From JAUWPO01 sp965603285 (GTDB taxonomy: Bacteria; Chloroflexota; Anaerolineae; Anaerolineales; UBA4823): a stretch of 13,341 nucleotides of DNA. Under the pieces are notes generated by a model. The model worked only from the letters and a program-made list of their open reading frames with translations, was not told the DNA's origin and made no database searches. The position numbers were made by a program, and so were the translations under genes. Shown piece after piece: positions 7,997 through 13,184 of this stretch; within the stretch, counting starts at the first letter, position 1; every line of letters begins with the position of its first letter. The DNA lies in the NCBI GenBank assembly GCA_965603285.1, contig CBFDCK010000085.1, positions 1-13,341 of the forward strand. The letters are read 5' to 3'.

Positions 7997-7997
7997 T

Positions 7998-8091
7998 ACC
8001 TCCCGCAGGTTTCGAATTCATGCCAGTGCGCCATACACTCCAAGATATGAATTACTCATCCCCATCAGGCTTGTCTAACCTGCGGGAGGTT
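7998..8091 (+). repeat. Family A element, near-complete copy (94 bp)
   Basis: The ends are ACCTCCCGCAGGTTT (7998-8012) and AACCTGCGGGAGGTT (8077-8091). The interior begins TTCGAATTCATGCC, as in the 2688 copy. It is non-coding. It follows directly on element B and lies 34 bases past the DinB-fold gene's stop. Confidence 0.83.
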
Positions 8092-8125
8092 CTTCTTTCA
8101 CTGTACCCACTCTCTCCTTCTATAA

Positions 8126-8989
8126 TTATGCCGGGATTCCAGCGACCTCGTCAGCGCGTGCAGCAATTGTCTCCGCTGCCTCACGCCTGAGCTCCTCAGT
8201 CACGTCCCAGGCGCCAATCGTTGCTCCTTCGGTCTCCCCCAGTGCTGAGTAAATCAGGCGCAAGAGGCGCTTGGACTCATTTGGCGAGTGACCGGTAACT
8301 TCCAGAGTCTTATCAACCTGGACAATATGCTGGCGTAGATGTGAATCGAAGCGATGTAAACGAAATCGCAGACTCATCTCATAACCCTCCCAATACATTG
8401 AGGGCACAATCAATTCTCCTTCACTTATATCAGCGAACTCTAACAGTACCCGTTCATGCAGGGCTTCATAATATGACTGGATACCCACCAACGGACCGTC
8501 CAATATAGTCTCGATAGAAGCCTCATCCATCCCTATAATGGCTTCCCATTCATCGTCTGGGATATGCGCCGGTCGTCCATCAGAAATGCGATGTCGATCA
8601 AGCGCGTATTTAACCACCCCAAAGAAACCCACCTCCGCTTCGATGATGTGCGCCGCGATCTGGCGCAGCGACCATTCTCCCTCGCCAGGTGCACGATTGG
8701 CTTCGCCAGCTTGTACCCCAAGCAATGCCGCCTCCAGGTCGCGATATGCAGTATGGTACTGGTTTAGAATCCGTTGCGCCGACGATGCAATACGCCCGTG
8801 GGCAGCACGCTCCATAGCCGTCCTAACAGCCAACTCACGTAGTTCTTCATAAGTTCGGAAGAACGCAAAACGTACCCCATCAGAATCATAAGCACCCCAT
8901 GTCCATTCGCGATCGAGATCTGAATCAGGCACATCTTGAGTGAGATCAGCGAACCTTTCTACTGCGCGAGCCAATGATGGATTAATCAC
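8126..8989 (-). CDS. DinB-fold (DinB/YfiT-like) metal-binding protein
   Basis: I place the start at a GTG (8989) because GGAGGTG lies six bases before it; the open frame extends to 9052 without such a site. The 287-residue product has a divergent N-terminal region (about 1-70), then a four-helix DinB-like domain. It shows W106-S107 in GEWSLRQIAAHIIEAE, H114, and H217 and H221 in RFDSHLRQHIVQVD. H114, H217 and H221 match the three metal-ligand histidines of the DinB/YfiT superfamily. Members include thiol- (bacillithiol, mycothiol) dependent transferases and hydrolases, but most have no known reaction. The long N-terminal extension is unusual for a plain DinB domain of about 150-170 residues. 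No membrane segment or signal is seen. Confidence 0.78.
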   Translation of the reverse strand: MINPSLARAVERFADLTQDVPDSDLDREWTWGAYDSDGVRFAFFRTYEELRELAVRTAMERAAHGRIASSAQRILNQYHTAYRDLEAALLGVQAGEANRAPGEGEWSLRQIAAHIIEAEVGFFGVVKYALDRHRISDGRPAHIPDDEWEAIIGMDEASIETILDGPLVGIQSYYEALHERVLLEFADISEGELIVPSMYWEGYEMSLRFRLHRFDSHLRQHIVQVDKTLEVTGHSPNESKRLLRLIYSALGETEGATIGAWDVTEELRREAAETIAARADEVAGIPA

Positions 8990-9057
8990 GGTACACCTCC
9001 AAAGATACTCCCTGTTTACCTTGATTTTACCCCATCCAGGTAAGACTCCCATTGTCT

Positions 9058-9192
9058 AACCTCCCGCAGTAAAACCTCCCGCAGGTTTCGTATTCCCGCT
9101 GCTACCTCATCCTCTTCAAAATCCAAATAACCAATTCAAACCAGTCCCCTGTAACCTGCGGGAGGTTGGGTGTGACCAGCCGAGGTGAGGGT
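9058..9192 (+). repeat. Partial A end, complete family A element (9073-9167) and C-type tail
   Basis: AACCTCCCGCAG (9059-9070) is a truncated A end directly before a complete copy with perfect 15-bp ends at 9073-9087 and 9153-9167. The interior is TTCGTATTCCCGCTGC through CCAGTCCCCTGT. Immediately after comes TGTGACCAGCCGAGGTGAGG, a variant of the C tail found after D elements (TGTGTGAGACCAGC..GGGTGAGGGT at 11239). It opens the 715-base spacer 8990-9704, which is almost wholly repeats up to 9590. Confidence 0.82.
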
Positions 9193-9219
9193 TTCTCCTG
9201 GCTCCAATGCTACCACTTT

Positions 9220-9278
9220 CCTGGGTACGATGCTCCAGCGTCGTACCCTGACAATGTCACGCTCCTCGTTTTTTAACC
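9220..9278 (+). repeat. Element B (copy 4)
   Basis: GGGTACGA (9223-9230), TGCTCCAGCG and TCGTACCC (9241-9248) form the first hairpin. The second is degenerate (CACGCTCCTCGTT) and is followed by six Ts and AACC. It is joined to the next A element by the same linker as copy 1. Confidence 0.82.
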
Positions 9279-9291
9279 ACAACCCTTACCA

Positions 9292-9386
9292 AACCTCCCG
9301 CAGGTTTCGTATTCCCGCCGCAACAACATCCTCTTCATCAAAAAAATCACCAATTCCTATCAATCCCGTGTAACCTGCGGGAGGTT
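9292..9386 (+). repeat. Family A element, complete copy (95 bp)
   Basis: Perfect ends AACCTCCCGCAGGTT (9292-9306) and AACCTGCGGGAGGTT (9372-9386) enclose TTCGTATTCCCGCCGC and an AT-rich, T/C-biased interior closing with AATCCCGTGT. It has the same length as the copies at 2688 and 9073. Confidence 0.85.
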
Positions 9387-9397
9387 GTTTCGGGACC

Positions 9398-9590
9398 ATC
9401 CGCCCACGGGTTTAAACACACCAGAAACCCATTACCTCACCCCTCACTTGCCCAATTCAACCTTCAGGGTCAAACCTCCTCCGGTTTATTTATCACCCTC
9501 AATCACAAAATACTCCAGAAATCAAATACCTCACCGCTTACTTCCTCAATTCAACCCGCGGGATATCATGTGTGAGACCAGTCGGGACTG
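9398..9590 (+). repeat. Two family D elements in tandem with a C tail
   Basis: The first (9398-9473) aligns without gaps to the 76-bp copy at 11161, sharing CACTTGCCCAATTCAACC-like sequence and the ACACCAGAAA / ACTCCAGAAA block. Its ends have decayed. The second (9473-9567) has about 19 extra bases near its left end, then TACTCCAGAAATCAAATACC and TCAATTCAACCCGCGGGA. It is followed by the tail TGTGTGAGACCAG (9570-9581 region). The remaining bases to the arsR promoter hold nothing I recognise. Confidence 0.7.
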
Positions 9591-9655
9591 ATGTTCTTGG
9601 AATGTGGATAAATGGGACTCTACTACTTTGGGCTAACAAATTTAGTTAAAAACCC

Positions 9656-9683
9656 TTGACAAATCGATAACTATCGATATAAT
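9656..9683 (+). promoter_or_regulatory. arsR-arsM promoter (sigma-70 type)
   Basis: TTGACA (9656-9661) and TATAAT (9678-9683) are both perfect matches with a 16-base spacer. The predicted start is near 9690, leaving a very short leader before AGAAGG (9691-9696) and the ATG at 9705. This is the strongest promoter in the window. Confidence 0.85.
9663..9678 (+). promoter_or_regulatory. ArsR operator (inverted repeat inside the promoter spacer)
   Basis: ATCGATAACTATCGAT is a perfect 7-bp inverted repeat (ATCGATA / TATCGAT) around a 2-base centre. It fills the space between the -35 and -10 boxes, so a bound repressor dimer would block RNA polymerase. Position and symmetry fit autoregulation by the ArsR encoded directly downstream; arsenite binding would release it. 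The binding itself is inference. Confidence 0.75.
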
Positions 9684-9704
9684 TACCTATAGAAGGTTAT
9701 CAAT

Positions 9705-10007
9705 ATGAATGCCACAAACATAGACACTGTAGAATTTGCCAAAGCGCTGTCTGATGATACCCGTCAAAAAATCATGATGCTGTGCTGCTGCCAGGAATTA
9801 AGCGTCAATGACATCGTGGCAGCATCGGATGTCGCCCAACCAACCGTCTCTCACCACCTGAAAATCCTCAGGAATGCCGGTTTGGTGAGCGCTAAACGAC
9901 GAGGCAAGCAAGTGTTGTACACGCTGAACCAGGAACGCTTAGCCACAGCTTGCTGTCAGGTGGCTGAAAACTTCGCACCTGAGTATCCTATCGAACTAAC
10001 GGAATAA
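9705..10007 (+). CDS. arsR: ArsR family arsenite-responsive repressor
   Basis: This 100-residue winged-helix repressor has FAKALSDDTRQKIMMLCC (11-28), the usual first helices. DVAQPTVSHHLKILRNAGLV (42-61) is the recognition helix-turn-helix and RRGKQVLYTLN (65-75) the wing. Three consecutive cysteines (27-29) occupy the region of the ELCVCDL-type As(III) site of classical ArsR. A further pair, C83-C84, near the C-terminus could contribute ligands. This cysteine layout is familiar from regulators next to arsM. AGAAGG lies eight bases before the ATG. It is first in an operon with arsM and probably represses itself through the palindrome in its promoter. Confidence 0.93.
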   Translation: MNATNIDTVEFAKALSDDTRQKIMMLCCCQELSVNDIVAASDVAQPTVSHHLKILRNAGLVSAKRRGKQVLYTLNQERLATACCQVAENFAPEYPIELTE

Positions 10008-10070
10008 TTTTTTTTTATACAAGCTCTTTTTTTGAGAATAAATATCGAAATATATAAATATATCTATATA

Positions 10071-10085
10071 AGGAGATTAAAAATA
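10071..10085 (+). promoter_or_regulatory. Ribosome binding site and ATA codon at the expected arsM start
   Basis: AGGAG (10071-10075) is followed after seven bases by ATA (10083-10085) in the arsM frame. The nearest ATG (10090) is 14 bases away, in another frame, and meets a stop after two codons. Sequence before it (10008-10070) is very AT-rich with runs of nine and seven Ts. Confidence 0.6.
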
Positions 10086-10958
10086 TCCAATGAAGTAAAG
10101 GAAAATACCATTGTTGATGTTCGTACCCATGTGCGCGAACGATACGGTAAAATTGCCAGTGATTTCCGTCCAGAAAAAGCTGCCAACTGTTGCGGACCAA
10201 GTAGGAGTAATGACACTTGCTGTACACCAACCACGACCATCGATATCGACACCGTATCTAAGATTTACGAGACACCTGACGCCACCGAGCTTCCTGACGA
10301 TGTCACCATGCTCTCACTTGGATGCGGTGATCCGGTCACGCTGGCATCGCTTCAACCTGGTGAGACTGTAATGGACTTGGGCTCAGGTGGTGGCATCGAT
10401 TGTTTCTTGGCAGCAAAGCGCGTCGGCGAAACCGGGCACATTATTGGCGTAGATATGACCGCTCAAATGATCGAGAAAGCCCGCGCCAACAAGGTTAAAA
10501 TCGGCATAAAGAACGTCGAATTTCGGTTGGGTGAGATCGAGCATCTGCCAGTGGCTGATGATACCGTCGACGTGATCATATCGAATTGTGTCATCAATCT
10601 CAGCACTGATAAGCCGCAGGTATTTCGTGAAGCATACCGGGCGTTGAAACCGGGAGGGCGGCTGTCAGTGAGCGATATTGTGACGGATGGTTCTTTGCCA
10701 AACGAAATCAAAAACAACCTGAGCGCATGGGCAGGATGCATCGCTGGGGCATTAGATGTAAGAGACTACACCGCTGCTATTAAAAATGCTGGTTTTGAAG
10801 ATGTGAAATTCACGCCGGTGTATATAGATAAGGAGACGATCGACGAGGCAGCAGAGCAATTTGATATAAGTATTGACGAGATCGCGGATTCCGATTGCGT
10901 CTCGCTCTATAGAGCGATCTTCAGCGCTAAAATCACTGCCCGTAAGCCGCAATCATAA
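10083..10958 (+). CDS. arsM: Arsenite S-adenosylmethionine methyltransferase ArsM, with an apparent ATA start
   Basis: ArsM methylates As(III) with SAM to methylated and volatile arsenicals. Numbering from the ATA at 10083 (291 residues), VRERYGKIA (17-25) is the usual ArsM opening. MLSLGCGDP (76-84) carries the first conserved cysteine (C81). MDLGSGGGIDCFLAA is SAM motif I (97-111), and SNCVINLS (C169) and AWAGCIAGAL (C219) carry the other two metal-binding cysteines. Extra cysteine pairs (C36-C37, C46-C47) lie in the N-terminal region. All three core cysteines are present, so the enzyme should be active if made. The start is odd: no ATG, GTG or TTG is correctly placed after AGGAG (10071). 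A TTG at 10032 opens the same frame but lacks a ribosome site and adds a low-complexity peptide. Cotranscribed with arsR. Confidence 0.9.
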   Translation: MSNEVKENTIVDVRTHVRERYGKIASDFRPEKAANCCGPSRSNDTCCTPTTTIDIDTVSKIYETPDATELPDDVTMLSLGCGDPVTLASLQPGETVMDLGSGGGIDCFLAAKRVGETGHIIGVDMTAQMIEKARANKVKIGIKNVEFRLGEIEHLPVADDTVDVIISNCVINLSTDKPQVFREAYRALKPGGRLSVSDIVTDGSLPNEIKNNLSAWAGCIAGALDVRDYTAAIKNAGFEDVKFTPVYIDKETIDEAAEQFDISIDEIADSDCVSLYRAIFSAKITARKPQS

Positions 10959-10962
10959 GGAT

Positions 10963-11036
10963 AAACCTCCCGCGCTTTTTCCTCCTGGGTACGATGCTCC
11001 AGCGTCGTACCCTAATAACGTCACGCTCTGCGTTGT
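10963..11036 (+). repeat. Half A end plus element B (copy 5) directly after arsM
   Basis: AAACCTCCCGCGCTTTTTCC leads into GGGTACGA (10987-10994), TGCTCCAGCG and TCGTACCC (11005-11012), then ACGTCACGCTCTGCGTT. The first hairpin begins 28 bases past the arsM stop and could stabilise or end the operon transcript, although no U-tract follows. With the next two entries it fills the spacer 10959-11263. Confidence 0.8.
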
Positions 11037-11038
11037 TT

Positions 11039-11132
11039 ACCTCTCGCAGGTTGCTAATTCCTGCTGCTTCAAAATCCTCTTCAAAATACAAACAACCCAT
11101 TCCAACCAGTCCTGTGTAACCTGCGGGAGGCT
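11039..11132 (+). repeat. Family A element, slightly degenerate copy (94 bp)
   Basis: The ends ACCTCTCGCAGGTT (11039-11052) and AACCTGCGGGAGGCT (11118-11132) each carry one or two changes from the perfect form. The interior keeps GCTAATTCCTGCTGC, ATCCTCTTCAAAAT and CCAGTCCTGTGT. Confidence 0.78.
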
Positions 11133-11160
11133 GTCTCAGGGTCAAATCTCCTGGGGTAAA

Positions 11161-11264
11161 AACCTCCTGCAGGTTATATCACTCCAGAAAACCAATACCT
11201 CACGCCTTACTTGCCCAATTCAACCCGCGTGAGGTTTTGTGTGAGACCAGCTAGGGGTGAGGGT
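11161..11264 (+). repeat. Family D element (76 bp) with C tail
   Basis: AACCTCCTGCAGGTT (11161-11175) and AACCCGCGTGAGGTT (11222-11236) are the ends. ATCACTCCAGAAAACC and TTACTTGCCCAATTC mark the interior. The tail TGTGTGAGACCAG (11239-11250) and GGGGTGAGGGT run up to the stop codon of the Nudix gene (11264-11266). Confidence 0.75.
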
Positions 11265-11776
11265 CATGTCTTTCCATCTAGCTCAGCACTTTTGCCTCTT
11301 TTCCAGGTTTGTATCGCTTGATCGTGCCCCCCACCAGCCAGCTCCCCAGGAATATCACGTCCGTCAAAATAGGTTGGATTATCCCCTTCGGCGCTGGCGG
11401 TCAGTTCACCCCCAACGGACTTGCATTTAAAAACTATCAGGATGCCGTTGCCTCTCGGATCATCAGCAAAAAAGTAAACGTCGATCAACTCTTCTACCTC
11501 GACCACCAACCCGGTCTCCTCGTTGACTTCTCTGATGACTGCCTGAGGCGGGCTTTCATCACTCTCCACATAACCGGCGGGCAAATTCCAGCAATGTTCG
11601 AAGGGCTCTTTTGTTCGTTGAAGAAGCAGCAGTTTCTCGTTGCGCTCAATAAGTCCACCGGCTCCTACTTTTAGCTGATCATAGTGGATTTGCCCACACT
11701 CTGGGCAGTAAAGTCGCATCCTGTGCTCAAACTCCCTTCCCTCAAGAGATGCACCGCAGTTGCCGCAGAATTTCAT
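11264..11776 (-). CDS. Nudix hydrolase with N-terminal zinc ribbon
   Basis: I place the start at the ATG at 11776: GGAAG lies just upstream, and the product then opens MKFCGNCGASL. The longer open frame to 11881 runs through palindromic repeats. The 170-residue protein has a zinc ribbon with C4, C7, C24 and C27 (CGNCG, CPECG), then a Nudix domain. Its box (68-90) fits GX5EX7REUXEEXGU exactly: G68, E74, R82, E83, E86, E87, G89. Nudix enzymes split nucleoside diphosphates linked to another group, using Mg2+. The ribbon-plus-Nudix layout recalls NudC/ADP-ribose or NADH pyrophosphatase relatives, but the NudC SQPWPFPxS signature is absent, so the substrate is open. It is last in a minus-strand series after trmO and the interrupted methyltransferase. 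Confidence 0.9.
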   Translation of the reverse strand: MKFCGNCGASLEGREFEHRMRLYCPECGQIHYDQLKVGAGGLIERNEKLLLLQRTKEPFEHCWNLPAGYVESDESPPQAVIREVNEETGLVVEVEELIDVYFFADDPRGNGILIVFKCKSVGGELTASAEGDNPTYFDGRDIPGELAGGGHDQAIQTWKRGKSAELDGKT

Positions 11777-11814
11777 CGAATCACTTCCTTGATTTAGAGA
11801 TACCCCTCTCCCAA

Positions 11815-11894
11815 GCAAACGCAGTTTGCCGCATACGTAGTATGCCAGCTTATGGAGTTTAAGCCAACGAAGTATAAGCATACGAAGTATGCCA
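11815..11894. repeat. Family E: cluster of short perfect palindromes
   Basis: Three 16-base units occur: GCAAACGCAGTTTGCC (11815-11830), directly followed by GCATACGTAGTATGCC (11831-11846), then GCATACGAAGTATGCC (11879-11894). Each has a perfect 6-bp stem and a 3-base loop. A weaker stem GCTTA/TAAGC (11848-11852/11860-11864) lies between them. The change A-T to T-A at the same stem position in both arms preserves pairing. They sit in the leader of the Nudix gene, 39-118 bases before its ATG. Confidence 0.8.
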
Positions 11895-11908
11895 GAGTGG
11901 GTCCTTAT

Positions 11909-12448
11909 CTATATAAAAATTGACTGCATGAAAGGAAATTCGTTCTTGATTTTAAAACCCTCAAAGCCAGATCCTCGTAGCATTGATCTTACTTCAGCCG
12001 GCGTATATGCAGCTTGGATCGATCTAAAGAACCCATTCTGGATTGGCGTCCAATAGAGCCACCATACTCTTCTTAAATCATACAGGTATAGAACGCCATC
12101 ATTAGCAACCGCACAATTTAGATTGGATATTGTTTTTGCAGCATCAACCCAATGGTGAAGCGTATACGTGCAGTAGACTAAATTGAATTTACCTAATGAA
12201 TCGATCAGCCCTTTATCATCTACATCGCCAATAACGAATTCAATTGTATCTTCGCGACCATTTTCAGCAACATATTCTCCCCCAACAGTTGCCATTTCCG
12301 GAGATATTTCGACTGCGGTTATCTTAACTCCAGGATGAGCACGGGCAATTTCTACAGCTAGAACCCCTGGTCCCGCACCGATTTCAAGATATCGACCTTC
12401 AACATCCAGCGATTGAAGGTTTTTCAGAAATGCCCTGTACCTCAGCAT
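11909..12448 (-). CDS. Class I SAM-dependent methyltransferase, 5' end interrupted
   Basis: The longest ATG-started stretch gives 179 residues. Motif I is YLEIGAGPGVLAVEIA (about 20-35), strand 2 TAVEISPEMA, motif II FVIGDVDDKGL, and YCTYTLHHWVDAA the strand-4/5 region. The C-terminal part (RRVWWLYWTPIQ, YTPAEVRSMLRGSGF) completes a typical fold; the substrate is unknown. The ATG at 12448 has no ribosome site and lies inside the usual N-terminal helix. The same frame continues upstream to an ATG at 12538, broken only by one TAA. The gene follows trmO closely on the same strand. It is either a recent pseudogene, a sequencing error, or a shortened protein. Read it as probably non-functional unless the stop is disproved. 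Confidence 0.75.
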   Translation of the reverse strand: MLRYRAFLKNLQSLDVEGRYLEIGAGPGVLAVEIARAHPGVKITAVEISPEMATVGGEYVAENGREDTIEFVIGDVDDKGLIDSLGKFNLVYCTYTLHHWVDAAKTISNLNCAVANDGVLYLYDLRRVWWLYWTPIQNGFFRSIQAAYTPAEVRSMLRGSGFEGFKIKNEFPFMQSIFI

Positions 12449-12538
12449 GGATTTCTGGGCACTTTCAGCATATTTCCTGGCATTATCAATTCCCGAAAAT
12501 GCTTCCTCTTGATGTTATTCAACTTTTCGCTCGAACAT
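12449..12538 (-). other. Original 5' coding segment of the interrupted methyltransferase, with in-frame TAA
   Basis: Reading from the ATG at 12538 gives MFERKVE, then TAA (plus-strand 12515-12517), then HQEEAFSGIDNARKYAES running straight into the downstream frame. The residues on both sides are what this family has before motif I, so the stop falls within real coding sequence. The ATG is only 11 bases after the trmO stop, as expected for a translationally coupled second gene. The uninterrupted product would be about 209 residues. Confidence 0.75.
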
Positions 12539-12549
12539 CAATCATTCCG

Positions 12550-13032
12550 TTATTGTATAAAACGTATGTCTGATTTTTTACCCTTCACCTTCCCCTTGGC
12601 CTGCTCCAACCAACCTATACTCGTTCCCGGGCGATCGTCAAACTCGGGCACGTAGGGTTTCAGGTCAAGCAGAGGAGCGCCGTCCAACACATCCAAGTCC
12701 TCGACATGCAGGATATTGCCCACCACTTTCTTTAGCCTCACCACAGATAGACCGATCGGATTGGGTCGCGTCGGCGCTCGCGTGGCAAAGATGCCGCGCG
12801 GCTCCGAATCCATGAAGGGTATCACCGTGAGCGCATGATCCCGAACTGCATGGAGATGGTAGAGCAAGATGATGTGGGAGAATCCATCCAGGTCCTTTAG
12901 ACCCTGATCAAAGGGTGAGAAGACCTCAACAGTGCCGGGTCCGCTGGCATCGCTGGTGGGCTGGATCGGCATGGATTCCAATTCGCCGAAGGAGCTGTGA
13001 ATTATTCCGATTGATTTGTAAATGATCTCCAT
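12550..13032 (-). CDS. trmO: tRNA (t6A37) N6-methyltransferase TrmO (TsaA/YaeB family)
   Basis: TrmO methylates N6-threonylcarbamoyladenosine at position 37 of certain tRNAs using SAM, with a beta-barrel fold unlike other SAM enzymes. The 160-residue protein shows YKSIGIIHSSF (5-15), FDQGLKDLDGFSHIILLYH (41-59), ATRAPTRPNPIGLS (83-96) with the hallmark RPNPIG (89-94), and LLDLKPYVPEFD near the C-terminus. All are family signatures. Length matches short, single-domain bacterial forms without the C-terminal extension seen in E. coli. I chose the ATG at 13032 because the product then begins MEIIYKSIGIIHS as in homologues. A GTG at 13056 in frame is possible. GAGG lies 11 bases before the ATG. 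Next gene downstream is the interrupted methyltransferase. Confidence 0.9.
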   Translation of the reverse strand: MEIIYKSIGIIHSSFGELESMPIQPTSDASGPGTVEVFSPFDQGLKDLDGFSHIILLYHLHAVRDHALTVIPFMDSEPRGIFATRAPTRPNPIGLSVVRLKKVVGNILHVEDLDVLDGAPLLDLKPYVPEFDDRPGTSIGWLEQAKGKVKGKKSDIRFIQ

Positions 13033-13100
13033 TGTTGACACATCCTCAATTTCCACCTACTGTTGCCCCATTCTTGCACCTGAGTACGCATACTAACATC

Positions 13101-13129
13101 TCTACAATGTATCTACAATGATGATACAT
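13101..13129 (-). promoter_or_regulatory. Direct repeat and dyad upstream of trmO
   Basis: TCTACAATG occurs twice 11 bases apart (13101-13109 and 13112-13120), one helical turn. An inverted pair ATGTATC (13108-13114) / GATACAT (13123-13129) overlaps it. On the minus strand TTGTAG and TAGTAT with 17 bases between them form a weak promoter match. It could be a regulator site for trmO; no regulator is identified. Confidence 0.3.
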
Positions 13130-13184
13130 AATTATTGAGCTTTTTTCAAGGGATAAAAAGATAATGATGTACAAGTCACCTCCC

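Noticed and set aside
10032..10082. TTG at 10032 as the arsM start
   Set aside because: It gives a low-complexity extension (INIEIYKYIYIRRLK) read from the AT-rich leader, includes the Shine-Dalgarno bases as codons and has no ribosome site of its own.
7859..11232. Two plus-strand ORFs (7859-8050 and 10873-11232) encode a near-identical peptide containing PPGYDAPASYPNNVTL
   Set aside because: The shared peptide comes from half-A plus B repeat DNA read in the same frame. The second ORF also overlaps arsM. There is no ribosome site or codon bias, so these are repeat artefacts.
9058..11264. Gene cassette array of an integron
   Set aside because: Genes separated by inverted-repeat elements recall cassettes. 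However, no integron integrase is seen, the repeat ends lack attC-like core sites, gene orientations are mixed and repeats do not alternate one-to-one with genes.
11777..11881. N-terminal extension of the Nudix protein to 11881
   Set aside because: The extra residues are translated from family E palindromes. The zinc ribbon starts right after the ATG at 11776, which has a GGAAG site.
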